Source of the DNA: Amaurobius ferox
Taxonomy: Eukaryota > Arthropoda > Arachnida > Araneae > Amaurobiidae
DNA length: 64,000 nucleotides
NCBI GenBank assembly: GCA_951213105.1
Contig: OX578138.1
Span: 90,459,414-90,523,413 of the forward strand
Reading direction: 5' to 3'
Part shown: positions 35,558 to 48,490 of the stretch, in pieces
How the letters are laid out: each line of letters starts with the position of its first letter
Numbering within the stretch: the first letter of the stretch is position 1
Made by a program: the position numbers and the translations under genes
Notes under the pieces: generated by a model
Told to the model about the DNA's origin: nothing
What the model saw: the letters and a program-made list of their open reading frames with translations, nothing else
Database searches by the model: none

Positions 35558-35671
35558 AAATACATATAAAAATAAGTATATCACGAACGGAACTCCTATT
35601 TAAGTAAAGGAGAAAACAGAAACCTTACAGAGGATGTGGCGCTTAGCAGCTCTGCATCCAGAGTGGAATAC

Positions 35672-38346
35672 AAGGATATAAACAAGACGAAAAAATAAGC
35701 GAGAACAGGAGTGACCATATGATTTGCATAGAATGGCTGGGGTGGATTGCGACACCCCTTTCCCGCTTAAAGCAGCTTTTACGACCCGGGCAACGCTCAC
35801 GGCACCAATGTAACTCAATGGTCAATCTCCCACATGTGCAAAGACAGAAGCACCCGAACGGACAAAAGAGCAAAGATGGAACCAAGCATGGAAGAGATAC
35901 ACCTTACTATCCAGCATGAAAACACAACATTTTATAAGGGAAAGTCGCACATGCGCGAAAAGACTTCATGATGATAGGATCGCAGATATGAAAATATATA
36001 TGATTAAGAATTCTCATTTAGAATCAAACAATGTACAATTTCTTTCTTTGAAAAAGGAATAGTAATAATGTTGTAAAAAATATCTAGGGTAATTTCTTTT
36101 TAATGCATCATTTATTATTTTATTACATTCATGAATGCAGTCTTTTTTAAAAGTACTGTAGTTTCTGTTTCTTCTGAAGTACCCGATAATAATATTTCTG
36201 AATATATTTTTAGTGAGGTTTGAATTCCAATCAATAATATTATTAATTTTGATATTGTATGAATTTCTCTTGTCGTGTATGGTTGTATAAATTCCATAAT
36301 GTTGGTGCTTTCTTATTGACAAATCCAGGAAGTCTGTCGATCCATCCTCATTGATCGGGTTTTCAATTAAGTCCAATTCCCTTGGGTAGAATGCAAAATC
36401 TATGTCAGGGGTGTTTGCATAACCCCCTAATATCACGTCGTCAACATATCGGAAATAAGGTATTTCCGATAATAGATGGGTTCCTCTTTCATATTTGGAT
36501 AGATAAATATCCGCCAATATTGATGAGCATGCACCACCCATGGGTATGCCTTTGACCTGTTTGTAGAAATGCGTACCGTCATATAGTATGTTTTCATTTA
36601 AAACCAACTCAATCAAATCCAAATATCTTCTGAGAGTTATATATGGTTTTAAATTATACTCTTCATGTAATTCTTTCAAGATCATTTGTAGGTTTGTTAA
36701 ATCGATGTTATTAAACAGATCCCTGAAATCGTAGCTTTTGAAGTTTAAATCTTTATGGCAAAATTTCAGTCGGTCTATCAATTCTTGTCCGTTTTTTAAC
36801 ATTATGGAGTTTTGCTTCTTAATATCAGTCATAACATATTGGAGTAATTTCAGAAGTTTTTTATTTGCATGTTCCAGGTATGATCCGCATCCCACTGTTA
36901 CAGTTCGGAACTTGACTGGCTTTTTGTGTAACTTGGGAATGAGGATCAAGTATGGAAATTTTACTGATTTAATATCCATACCAATTCTTTTATACAGTGC
37001 TTTTATTCTATTAGTGATGATTGATTCGTTGCTAGGAATTACTGTATACATGGCACAATCCTTATAGCATTGTGTTAAAGTATCGACATAGAATTTTTTA
37101 CACGTGAATGCAAAATTCGATACGATTTTGTCGGTGTATGTCAATACGAATTCTTCATTAAAATGTTTGATTGAAAATGGAAATTGAGAACTCCCAGAAT
37201 CCTTGTTTCTTCTCGGGTAGAATTGGCAAAAAGCACTGTAAAAGGCATATTTCCATGCGTTAAAAGTTTGTACAGGTATACTGTGTTTGACAGCCATCTT
37301 GTATATGAAGGTTTCCAGATCGTAATTAAATTCATTATAAATATCATTATATTCTTGTATTCGGTACTTAGTACCAAGTTGTAATAAGTTTTTGAGTTTA
37401 TTATCTTTTATAAAATCTAAGTTTCCAGTAATTATATGCTTGTGGTAGGGATCACAATGTATATTTTTATGACATTGACAGGATTCAATATTAAATGTAG
37501 ACACGGTTTTACATAATTTATTGTAGTTGAATAATCTTCTTCCGTTGGTTCTTACAAAGCGATAGGATATCTTAATATTTAGATTAGGCAAAGGAAGACG
37601 TTCTTCTATATTATGTAATATTTGGTTGAATGGAATATTTTCGAACATTTTATTCTTAAATGTTGTGATAAAAAATTCTTTTGATTTGTTAATTTGATAT
37701 TTTGGTTCAAGTGCTACATTATATTTTGCGGCTCTGAGTTTAATTAAATCCAGAATGATGTCTATATTAGTGTTTGTATCTTCCGTATTGCAGTTATTTT
37801 CTCTTAAATTGAAATTTATAATAAAATTCCATATACGTTGTAAGTATTTGATTTTGATACTGTTGGCTATATTCTTGATCCATCCGAATTTCACCGTTAT
37901 TTCTGTCTTTATGAAGTCTGAGATTTTTTCTTCTGTTTTGATATAATTAAATTGTTGCTTTTTATTTCCTCTTTGGTGTCTATAAGTTTTCTTAGGTATT
38001 GAATTTTCTAAGAGAGGGTATGCTTTACTATTCCTGCATCTTTCTTTATTGCAATTTTCCTTGAATAATAAAGTATTCAGACCATATGGATATGCAGAAT
38101 TATATTGCTTTATATGGGTGTTTTCCCACCACAAGCGTTCAGAAAGGTCTGGTACTATATCAATAATAGTTACCATAATATTGCTGAAGGGGTGTGCTTG
38201 AAAATGTCGTACTTCTAAGTTATTATTGGTGGATAGCTGTTGGATTTTGCCCACTTGACTTCGGTGCAGATTTATACGGATATTCAGGGAATTCTGCGTC
38301 TGTCCTATATATTTCGCCTGACAGGCAAGGCATGATATGCAATATA
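35672..38346 (-). mobile_element. Naiad inverted pair, left arm
   Basis: 2,675 bp that are inverted and repeated at 38837-41511. Every position pairs as x + y = 77183, including the stop codons (36014 and 41169), so there is no net indel between arms. The left arm continues for about 340 bp beyond the shared part into the N-terminal coding region, and about 120 bp outward (35553-35671) to a (TA)n tract. Confidence 0.95.
35732..35805 (+). other. Conserved GC-rich hairpin motif, copy A-left
   Basis: GGCTGGGGTGGATTGCGACA with CCCC closing the hairpin, then TTTCCCGCTTAAAGCAGCTT, and GGGCAACGCTCACGGCACC. Lies in the 3' flank of the Naiad frame, on the strand opposite to it. Identical inverted copy at 41378-41451. 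Confidence 0.6.
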
Positions 38347-38686
38347 CCACATTAAAAGTTTTGCAAAAGATTTTTATATTGTCCTTTTTTGTAGAAATTT
38401 GGTGTGGATTGGCTACGGGACAAAGCTTACATCGCTTAGAATTGCATTTCTTGAACTTGAAGTTCTTCATATGGTGGTAGTGTTGATAAAAGTCGTTAAA
38501 AAAAGATGATCTGTTATAGATCCTGTCATTTATTACAAAAGAATTTACATTTTTTATGTTTGTCACAGCTTTATCATGGACAATTGTATAAGGCTTATAA
38601 ACACTGCTCATCACTTGCTTCAATATAAAGATTAGGGTAACTGTATTTCGATAACACATATACCCTGATAATGTGTCACCGGGCAT
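36014..38686 (-). CDS. Naiad-type Penelope-like retroelement ORF: GIY-YIG endonuclease + reverse transcriptase
   Basis: Intact 890-residue frame from ATG at 38686 (open back to a TAG near 38720). Order: basic Cys cluster C81-x4-C86-x2-C89; GIY-YIG nuclease at about 108-205 with C116/C119/C122, YIG at 126-128, R137, H141 and E189; linker; CxC at C403-C405 followed by H-x-HIITGNLDFI; RT from about 500. RT blocks: SYDFRDLFNNID (motif A, D653), KGIPMGGACSS (motif B, 712-722), FRYVDD (motif C, 745-750) and thumb to the C-terminus. N-terminal nuclease, CxC linker and C-terminal RT are the published hallmark of the Naiad clade; canonical Penelopes carry the nuclease at the C-terminus. The protein would cut chromosomal DNA and prime reverse transcription there. 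Cys positions are encoded as Cys, not UGA, so it is not one of the selenoprotein Naiads. All visible catalytic residues are present, so it may be active. Confidence 0.92.
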   Translation of the reverse strand: MPGDTLSGYMCYRNTVTLIFILKQVMSSVYKPYTIVHDKAVTNIKNVNSFVINDRIYNRSSFFNDFYQHYHHMKNFKFKKCNSKRCKLCPVANPHQISTKKDNIKIFCKTFNVVYCISCLACQAKYIGQTQNSLNIRINLHRSQVGKIQQLSTNNNLEVRHFQAHPFSNIMVTIIDIVPDLSERLWWENTHIKQYNSAYPYGLNTLLFKENCNKERCRNSKAYPLLENSIPKKTYRHQRGNKKQQFNYIKTEEKISDFIKTEITVKFGWIKNIANSIKIKYLQRIWNFIINFNLRENNCNTEDTNTNIDIILDLIKLRAAKYNVALEPKYQINKSKEFFITTFKNKMFENIPFNQILHNIEERLPLPNLNIKISYRFVRTNGRRLFNYNKLCKTVSTFNIESCQCHKNIHCDPYHKHIITGNLDFIKDNKLKNLLQLGTKYRIQEYNDIYNEFNYDLETFIYKMAVKHSIPVQTFNAWKYAFYSAFCQFYPRRNKDSGSSQFPFSIKHFNEEFVLTYTDKIVSNFAFTCKKFYVDTLTQCYKDCAMYTVIPSNESIITNRIKALYKRIGMDIKSVKFPYLILIPKLHKKPVKFRTVTVGCGSYLEHANKKLLKLLQYVMTDIKKQNSIMLKNGQELIDRLKFCHKDLNFKSYDFRDLFNNIDLTNLQMILKELHEEYNLKPYITLRRYLDLIELVLNENILYDGTHFYKQVKGIPMGGACSSILADIYLSKYERGTHLLSEIPYFRYVDDVILGGYANTPDIDFAFYPRELDLIENPINEDGSTDFLDLSIRKHQHYGIYTTIHDKRNSYNIKINNIIDWNSNLTKNIFRNIIIGYFRRNRNYSTFKKDCIHECNKIINDALKRNYPRYFLQHYYYSFFKERNCTLFDSK

Positions 38687-38836
38687 ATATTCAGCATGGA
38701 ATAAATTTGCCAGTCGCTAAATTTATATAAAGCCTTCATACATATTATATATCTACAGTTTTTTAACTCATGTTGAGGAGTAAGAACTTTATATCGCATA
38801 TCATATATTGCATATCATGCCTTATATGATATGCGA
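38347..38836. other. Spacer of the inverted Naiad pair with junction hairpin
   Basis: 38347-38686 is the N-terminal coding end of the left copy. In 38687-38836, ATATCGCATATCATATA (about 38793) and its exact reverse complement (about 38823) form a hairpin, and TATATTGCATATCATGCCTT occurs twice in direct order (about 38807 and 38837), the second being the start of the right arm. This looks like the join where copying switched strand. Confidence 0.7.

Positions 38837-41976
<3,140 letters not shown>

Positions 41977-42048
<72 letters not shown>
41977..42048. repeat. (TA)n microsatellite
   Basis: Pure TA tract. Confidence 0.9.
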
Positions 42049-42049
<1 letters not shown>

Positions 42050-42717
42050 CTAATTGAATTGTACAGATTGCACATAAATTGTACAGATTTAGTTGAAAGA
42101 AACTTTTTACAAATGGTTACTAATTTTGAAATAATGATTGATCAAGATTCTCCTTTTGCTCATTAAACGATATTAAAATGGAATATTTTTCCTGCTTGCC
42201 ACATCATCGAAATAAACATATATGTCATTTTACCGCAATCATGAAAACATTTTCATATCCAATTTCATGCGATTTCATTACTTCTGTCAATGCTGTTAGC
42301 TTATTTTGTTTCGGAAGAAGGACTACGATTTGTTTTCTGTATTTCTGTTTTCCGTTATATTTGATTTATTTTTTTTTTTTAAATTCTAAGCGAACAGAGA
42401 CAAACCAATCATATCTGGAAATAAAGTAATTTATTCACCTGGGATTTAAACTGTTCGTAGAAACAATTTAAAATGTATTGCAATCCAGATTTAGAATGGA
42501 AATGAAATCCACAAGGGGTTGGTTGTTAGATTTATTTGATAATAGTGAGATATGATCCGGATTTGAGTAATTATTTTATATATCTTAGGAAATCGGAGAA
42601 CATTTTTCTATGGCAACCGCTTATTCTATGTCCAAGCACTAGATTTTGAACACATGTGGACATCAGAAGATTTTCCACCAGCAAACACCTCACAATGAAG
42701 CCTTCCACGTTATTAGT
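42049..42717. other. No gene seen
   Basis: AT-rich; the 83-residue frame at 42178 has no recognisable domain. Confidence 0.45.
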
Positions 42718-43675
42718 TTCCTTATATGCATAATGTATAAGGAAAGTATTGTGACGGGGTCGAAAATTCGAATTCGAGTTTTCGACGGGAGAGCACGTTT
42801 CAAGCATCCCTGATCACGAATCAAACATTTTTGAAGTGATGTCTGTGTGTGTGTGTGCGTGTGTGTGGGCGTGTGTGTGTGCGTGTGTGTATGTGTGTGT
42901 GTGTGTCAGTGGGTCAGTGGAGACGATGACGAACGAATGGACCGATTCGAACCAAATTTGGAGCAAAAATCACAATCCGTAAACACTGGAAGCCTATTGT
43001 TTTTATACGCAATCGAATGTTCAGAACCCCCCTAAATTTTCGAATGAAATTTTGAAGAAATCGTCAAAAAATCGAAACCACTAATAAAGTTACGCAAATA
43101 GACATTTCTTATGTAATTTTTCATTAGAAAACGATTGACATAAATTTTAGAACGCTAACATGAACCGTTCTCGAGATATTACCCATTTTTCAAAAAAATT
43201 ATCAAAAAGTCGTATAAAATAGAAAAAAAATCCTATTGAGAAACATGTTCACTTGTCATATGTAATATCATGCGATAAATTGGGTGACATCATTCTCGTG
43301 GATCTAGCTCGTTCCATTCATGAAAAAAGATACTTTGAGTAATACTTTTGTATTTGAACGTCAATAATTACTTATCTGCTGTAAGAATAACTTATTTATT
43401 CGCCCATAACGGTTGGCGAGATTTTGGCCACAAAATTGGCGGATTGTCGCCAACTTGGCGACTTTTTGAAATGTTGCCAAATTAACGAAAATCTTGCCAA
43501 ATGGATAAACATGACGCTAAATCAATGAGAATGACCACTAATAGTCGAAAATTCAATATCTTGGAAAGAATATTAGTATCTACTATAAGAAAAACCTATT
43601 TCTTTTACTGTAAAAGTAGTAAATTCATTACATTATATAAGGAAAGTCATGTGTTGCCCACATCAGATATTTTTA
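42718..43675 (+). repeat. Family H repeat, subfamily I, complete, opposite orientation
   Basis: TTTCCTTATATGCATAATGTATAAGGAAAG hairpin (42718-42747), CGAAAATTCGAATTCGAGTT, TG microsatellite (42842-42905), AATCGAATGTTCAGAACC, GGCGA palindrome region (43423-43500), and terminus GTCATGTGTTGCCCACATCA at 43646-43668. Confidence 0.7.
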
Positions 43676-45094
43676 AAATTGACTTCAATATATTAATTTA
43701 CGTTAACGCAATTTACAATCTGAAAAATCATGGTTCGTTATATTCCTGCTATTTTAGATGTTTATGCGGGTTCGAGTTTGGCACATGGGCTTAATCTGGC
43801 CTATTCGTTGGGTTAGATCACGTGCTCTATTGGTTGGGTCACATGCTTCAGGTTGGGCTAGATTCTGACTGAGCTTGGAAATTATTCAGCAGCGCTAGGT
43901 TGGACAAAATCTATGTTTTGACACGTCATAAAAATAATTAACGAAAAATATATTGAAAATCAATTATTATAAATATCCCCTTGCGAATAGAAGAGATTAA
44001 TGACACATTTACATTTTTAGACAGTTCTGAATACGTAGATGACACAATTATGATATTAGCTATGTTTAAAACAAAGCATAAACGTGAGAATACGTATGTC
44101 TATGTAAGATAAAGTGAAAACAAGAGTATGAATATGCAAGTGACATTCAAGATCTAAATCAAATTATATACACTCTAAAAAAATTCCGTATTCGCATCTA
44201 CACAGTAAACGTAGTATAACATTCAAGTTGGATGCAAATCATTTCAGTGGTTTTGAAATTGCGACAAGTCACTGATTTCGACATAAAATCAGATTTATAG
44301 CTGAAGAATAAAAAAATTTCTGATTTCATTCACATGATTACATCTAAGCGATATACGCAGTGAACTACCCAATTTTGGTCCAATTGAATCCAGCTGTTTG
44401 CCATATTATGAAGGGTGTACTATTTTGATAAAATTCTATTTTATAACTAGATTATATGCATTATCCGGGAAATTATTTTCTGCGTTCAGATCGACATAAT
44501 ATATGAGACTTGTCATCCGAATTTGGCTAAAGTCATTTCACTGGTTTTCGATTTTACGAAGAGGCAATGATTTCTACTCCGATCCTCACATGGACAAAAG
44601 TTATTTCCGGTAGCTACAGGGACCCTGTCGATGTATTTACGGGGGGTAATACGAAGTGATTAAATCTCGATCATAATATTTTCTTAGACTATATTGATTA
44701 AAGATGAAAAGATTACATTATCTGCTGCTGAAAGCATATCTAGTAGGGAAAGTGGTACAAGTCACAATCGCTATATATGCCCGTACTTTCCTCTAGTGCA
44801 GAGTGAGATAGATGAAACAACAGTCACCGTGGAACGAGACAGACATCCAATGATATGGATGAGTTCAGGATCATGTTTTAATTTTCCAAGTACCCATCTT
44901 GGTCTGAATTTGACCTTTGTCACAATCAGAGCTGACTGGTTTTAAGACAAAAATTTCGTCCCATGCATTCTACTCTACTTAAAATATTTCCGAGTTGTAA
45001 AAGAACTACTTTCAAACGAAAACTCATAAAAAGATAAATTTGTTTCGCAGTGCGGCCTATTCTAATGTTGGCGTTCGAAGTCCCTATGACCCAA
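43676..45094. other. No gene seen
   Basis: AT-rich to about 44600, then more balanced. The 83-residue frame at 44694 has no recognisable domain. Confidence 0.45.
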
Positions 45095-45275
45095 ATCCTC
45101 CAACCTACCCGAAGGTGAAAGGAAATTGTTCGGTTGGCGGGAAAGTGTCACCAAATTCATATCGGAATCTAATAGGAATGGCAACCACTGGGTCTGTACT
45201 ATCTTTCCGTACTGGGAAGGATGGTACAGTCCCATGTCTTTCTCGGACGGGCTTTTGGACTTATAGGATCATAGA
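45095..45275 (-). mobile_element. Old, diverged copy of the 5S-headed SINE body
   Basis: CCAACCTACCCGAAGGTGAA, TGTTCGGTTGGCGGGAAAGT and ACCACTGGGTCTGTACTATC follow the same order as the SINE body at 4520-4630 (CCGACCTACCAGAAAGGTGT, TGTTTGGACGGTCGGGAAGT and so on), with many changes. Boundaries approximate; no 5S head seen. Confidence 0.5.
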
Positions 45276-45984
45276 CATGGTGATATTTTTAATCGGCGTT
45301 GAGGATGGATGACTTAACTACCGTTTTATCCCTTGTGCTATCTCGGCTCTTATTTGTAGTCATACGAAGACGCTCCTATAGTAGAATTGCAAATATTATT
45401 GTGTATGCAATAAACTTTGTTTCGCCGCAGCAGGAGCGTCCTCTACCAATTGACATAGAACTATGAATGACGAACTTGGAATTGAGTCTCTGGCAATGGT
45501 TGTACCTTAAAATAGGCGAATACTTGAATACCTCGAGTACTAGAGTATTCGAGGTAATCGGCATCTCAAATATAACGTCTTGGCATAGTACTTCGAATGT
45601 TGCGTCCATGATTAACACATTTATTAGAATTTGCGGGAGCTATGTACGTATGCTCTTCACATCCGAAACAGGTTTAACATACTACTTGTGATGAAGTGAT
45701 AATATAAGGCATTACAGGTTCTACAGTATGCAAAAGTGACAATATGGCACCAGCCCCCCACACATTGAGATCCCAGTTTTTATGATGGCGCGGACATTCA
45801 TTTATGGCCGAGAAATTTAAGTTTGACATCATGGTACGTGAGTTTCATGGACAAAAGCAAGGCCGCAGGGGTTATCCAATATTCTCTAATGAAGCACGGC
45901 CCAAACTCCATCCATATGACTGGAGCCACCTGAAAATAATCACGAAGAGCCAATGGGGACAAGAAAGGAACCTGTAGAGTACTT
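45276..45984. other. No gene; small palindrome at about 45528
   Basis: TACCTCGAG and TCGAGGTA form a hairpin (about 45528-45557). Nothing else supported. Confidence 0.4.
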
Positions 45985-46233
45985 CCGTACAACACAATAC
46001 GCTCGAATCCGTCCATTCGTCCGTCAGTTATCGTCTTCACAGATTCACTGACACACACACACACACACACACACAGAGAGAAAGAGAGAGAGAGAGAGAA
46101 ACATCACCTCAAAAATGTTCGATTCGTGATCATGGATGCTTGAAACGTGCTCTCCCGCTGAAAACTCGAATTGGAATTTTCGACCCCATCACAATACTTT
46201 CCTTATACATTATTCCTTATACATAAGGAAAGT
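45985..46233 (-). repeat. Family H repeat, subfamily I, hairpin end only
   Basis: TCCGTCCATTCGTCCG, CA then GA microsatellite (46050-46100), GAATTTTCGACCCCATCACA and the CTTTCCTTATACATTATTCC hairpin region. Confidence 0.65.
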
Positions 46234-46975
46234 AATAATTGTCTATTATTTAGTATAAATTATTCATTTGCAATTTGAAATAACGATACGGAGTATTCAA
46301 ATATTCAAGATCTGGTTAATATTCGACTTCAAGGAAGAGAGCCATTCGCCCATCTCTAGTTGTAATACAAATGGACTAAAAATATAGAATAATAATGTAC
46401 GATATAATCGAATGAATATTGAAATCCTATATATTTAAATGAGAAGGTTTTGTTCATTAACTTAGTAACTTGAGAACGTATGCAGATTCACAGAAAAAGC
46501 ATTTGAAATAGAGAGTATTTTTTTCTTTCAAACTTTAATCACGTAAACAATAATTAAAAAAGTAAACTTCCAAAAAGAGATTTACGGAGACACATATCCT
46601 TAATATGTCTACGGAACTTTAACTTTGTTCATTCTTAATTATACTCACTAATGAACTTTCTCGTTCCTTGCATAAAAATAAGGGTTTTCCTAATTTTTAT
46701 GCAAAGGGAAGAGGTAATCTTTACTTTACTTTGCATGCGAACTGCGTTGTTGTGGTAAGAACACCTGCAACCGTGTTTATTAAAGCTTTTTTGGGAGTTC
46801 ACTTTAGAAGAGTTAAACATTATGTTTAGAATTACGGTTTGTTATTAATTTACCTATATGTATGATATATACATTAGAAGAGCATAGCAAATTTAACTGT
46901 GTGACTCAACTTGACGTTCTCATACCAGAATCTGTTGTTAGTAGCTTTTTTCTAATTTTAGAAGACATATTAACT
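46234..46975. other. No gene seen
   Basis: AT-rich spacer between two family H copies. Confidence 0.45.
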
Positions 46976-47101
46976 TTCCTTATATACATAATATATAAGA
47001 AAAGTATTGTGACGGGGTCGAAAATTCGAATTCGAGTTTTCCACAGGAGACCATGTTTCAAGCATCCCTAATCACGAATCGAACATTTTTGAGGTGATGT
47101 C

Positions 47102-47132
<31 letters not shown>

Positions 47133-47897
47133 CAGTGAGTCTGCGGAGACGATATCTCACGAACGAATGGAGTGTTTCGAATGAACTTTAGTACAAAAAT
47201 CACAATCCGTGAATACTGGAAGCCTATTGTTTTAAAACACAATCGAATGCTCAGAACCCCTAAATTTTCGAGTGAAATTTTTAAAAAATCATCAAAAAAT
47301 TCAAACCTTTGATAAAGTTACGCAAATAGATATTTCTTATGTAATTTTTCCTTAGAAAACAATTGACACAATCTTTAAAACGTTTGCACGAACCGTTATC
47401 GAGATATTGTACATTTTTCAAATAAATTTATCAAAAAATCCCATAAATGCAAACAAATATTAACTGTTAAGAAACATGTTCACTTTTCATATGTAATATT
47501 ATGCGATAAATTTGGGGACATCATTCTCGTGGATCTAACTCGTTCCACTCACGAGAAAAGATGCTTTGAGTAATACTTTTGTATTTGAACGCCAATAGTC
47601 ATTTATCTGCTGTTAGAATAACTAATTTCTTCGCCCATAACGCTTGGCGCGATTTTGGGGCGAATTTAGCGGAATATCGCCAACTTGGCGACATCTTTAA
47701 ATGTCGCCAAACTAACGAAAATCTCACCAAATGGATAAAAATGACGCTAAATCAATGAAAATGACGACTAATTGAAGAAAATTCAATATCTTGGAAAGAA
47801 TATAAGTATCTACTATAAGAATAACATTTTTTAACTGTAAAAGTAGTAAATGCATTGAATTATATAAGGACAGTCATGTGCTGCCAACATCAGATTT
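46976..47897 (+). repeat. Family H repeat, subfamily I, complete
   Basis: CTTTCCTTATATACATAATA hairpin, TG microsatellite (47100-47132), CACAATCGAATGCTCAGAAC, GGCGA region (47643-47720) and terminus GTCATGTGCTGCCAACATCA. Confidence 0.7.
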
Positions 47898-48490
47898 TGT
47901 TAAAATCGATATCATGAGTGAAAATGATTATATCTATAGCTTGTTGCTCTTCACTCATGACATGAAAAATTATCGAATAATACTATACTTGACAATGTAT
48001 CCCCGGGGGGAGGCTTGCCCCGCCGAGGAGGCTAATGACGTCACGAACGAAAAAATTGTAATGCGGCTATTTTTCACAACAATGATTTAAACTATGAAGT
48101 CTCGCGATAATTGGGCCATTAATACACGCTTTTACGCATGATTATGCCAAATTTTTTCCCATGCTGCTCATGTCAAAAAAGTATAAAACGCATTTTGAAG
48201 TTTTTGATCGAATTAAAGAAAAATCTGTTTAGTTCTAGAATTTTTTATAACACAGACGGATAGGATATAAAGTTGCGTGAAAATCCATTAATATTTGTGG
48301 CGGCTATCGTGTGCAAAATAAATCGAACACAGCCATAAATTCAGACAGACATTTTTGTACATCGCTCTAAAAATAGTCAAAATATGTTTAGGAGTTCTTA
48401 AAATATATATTGGCATCAAAATCTTGAATTCTAAAATTTTTATGTAAACAATACTTTATCTATACTTATTACATAGTATGAGCAATTAAC
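47898..48490. other. No gene; GC patch at 47999-48035
   Basis: ATCCCCGGGGGGAGGCTTGC and following CGCCGAGGAGG is a brief GC-rich patch in AT-rich DNA. No feature recognised. Confidence 0.4.
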
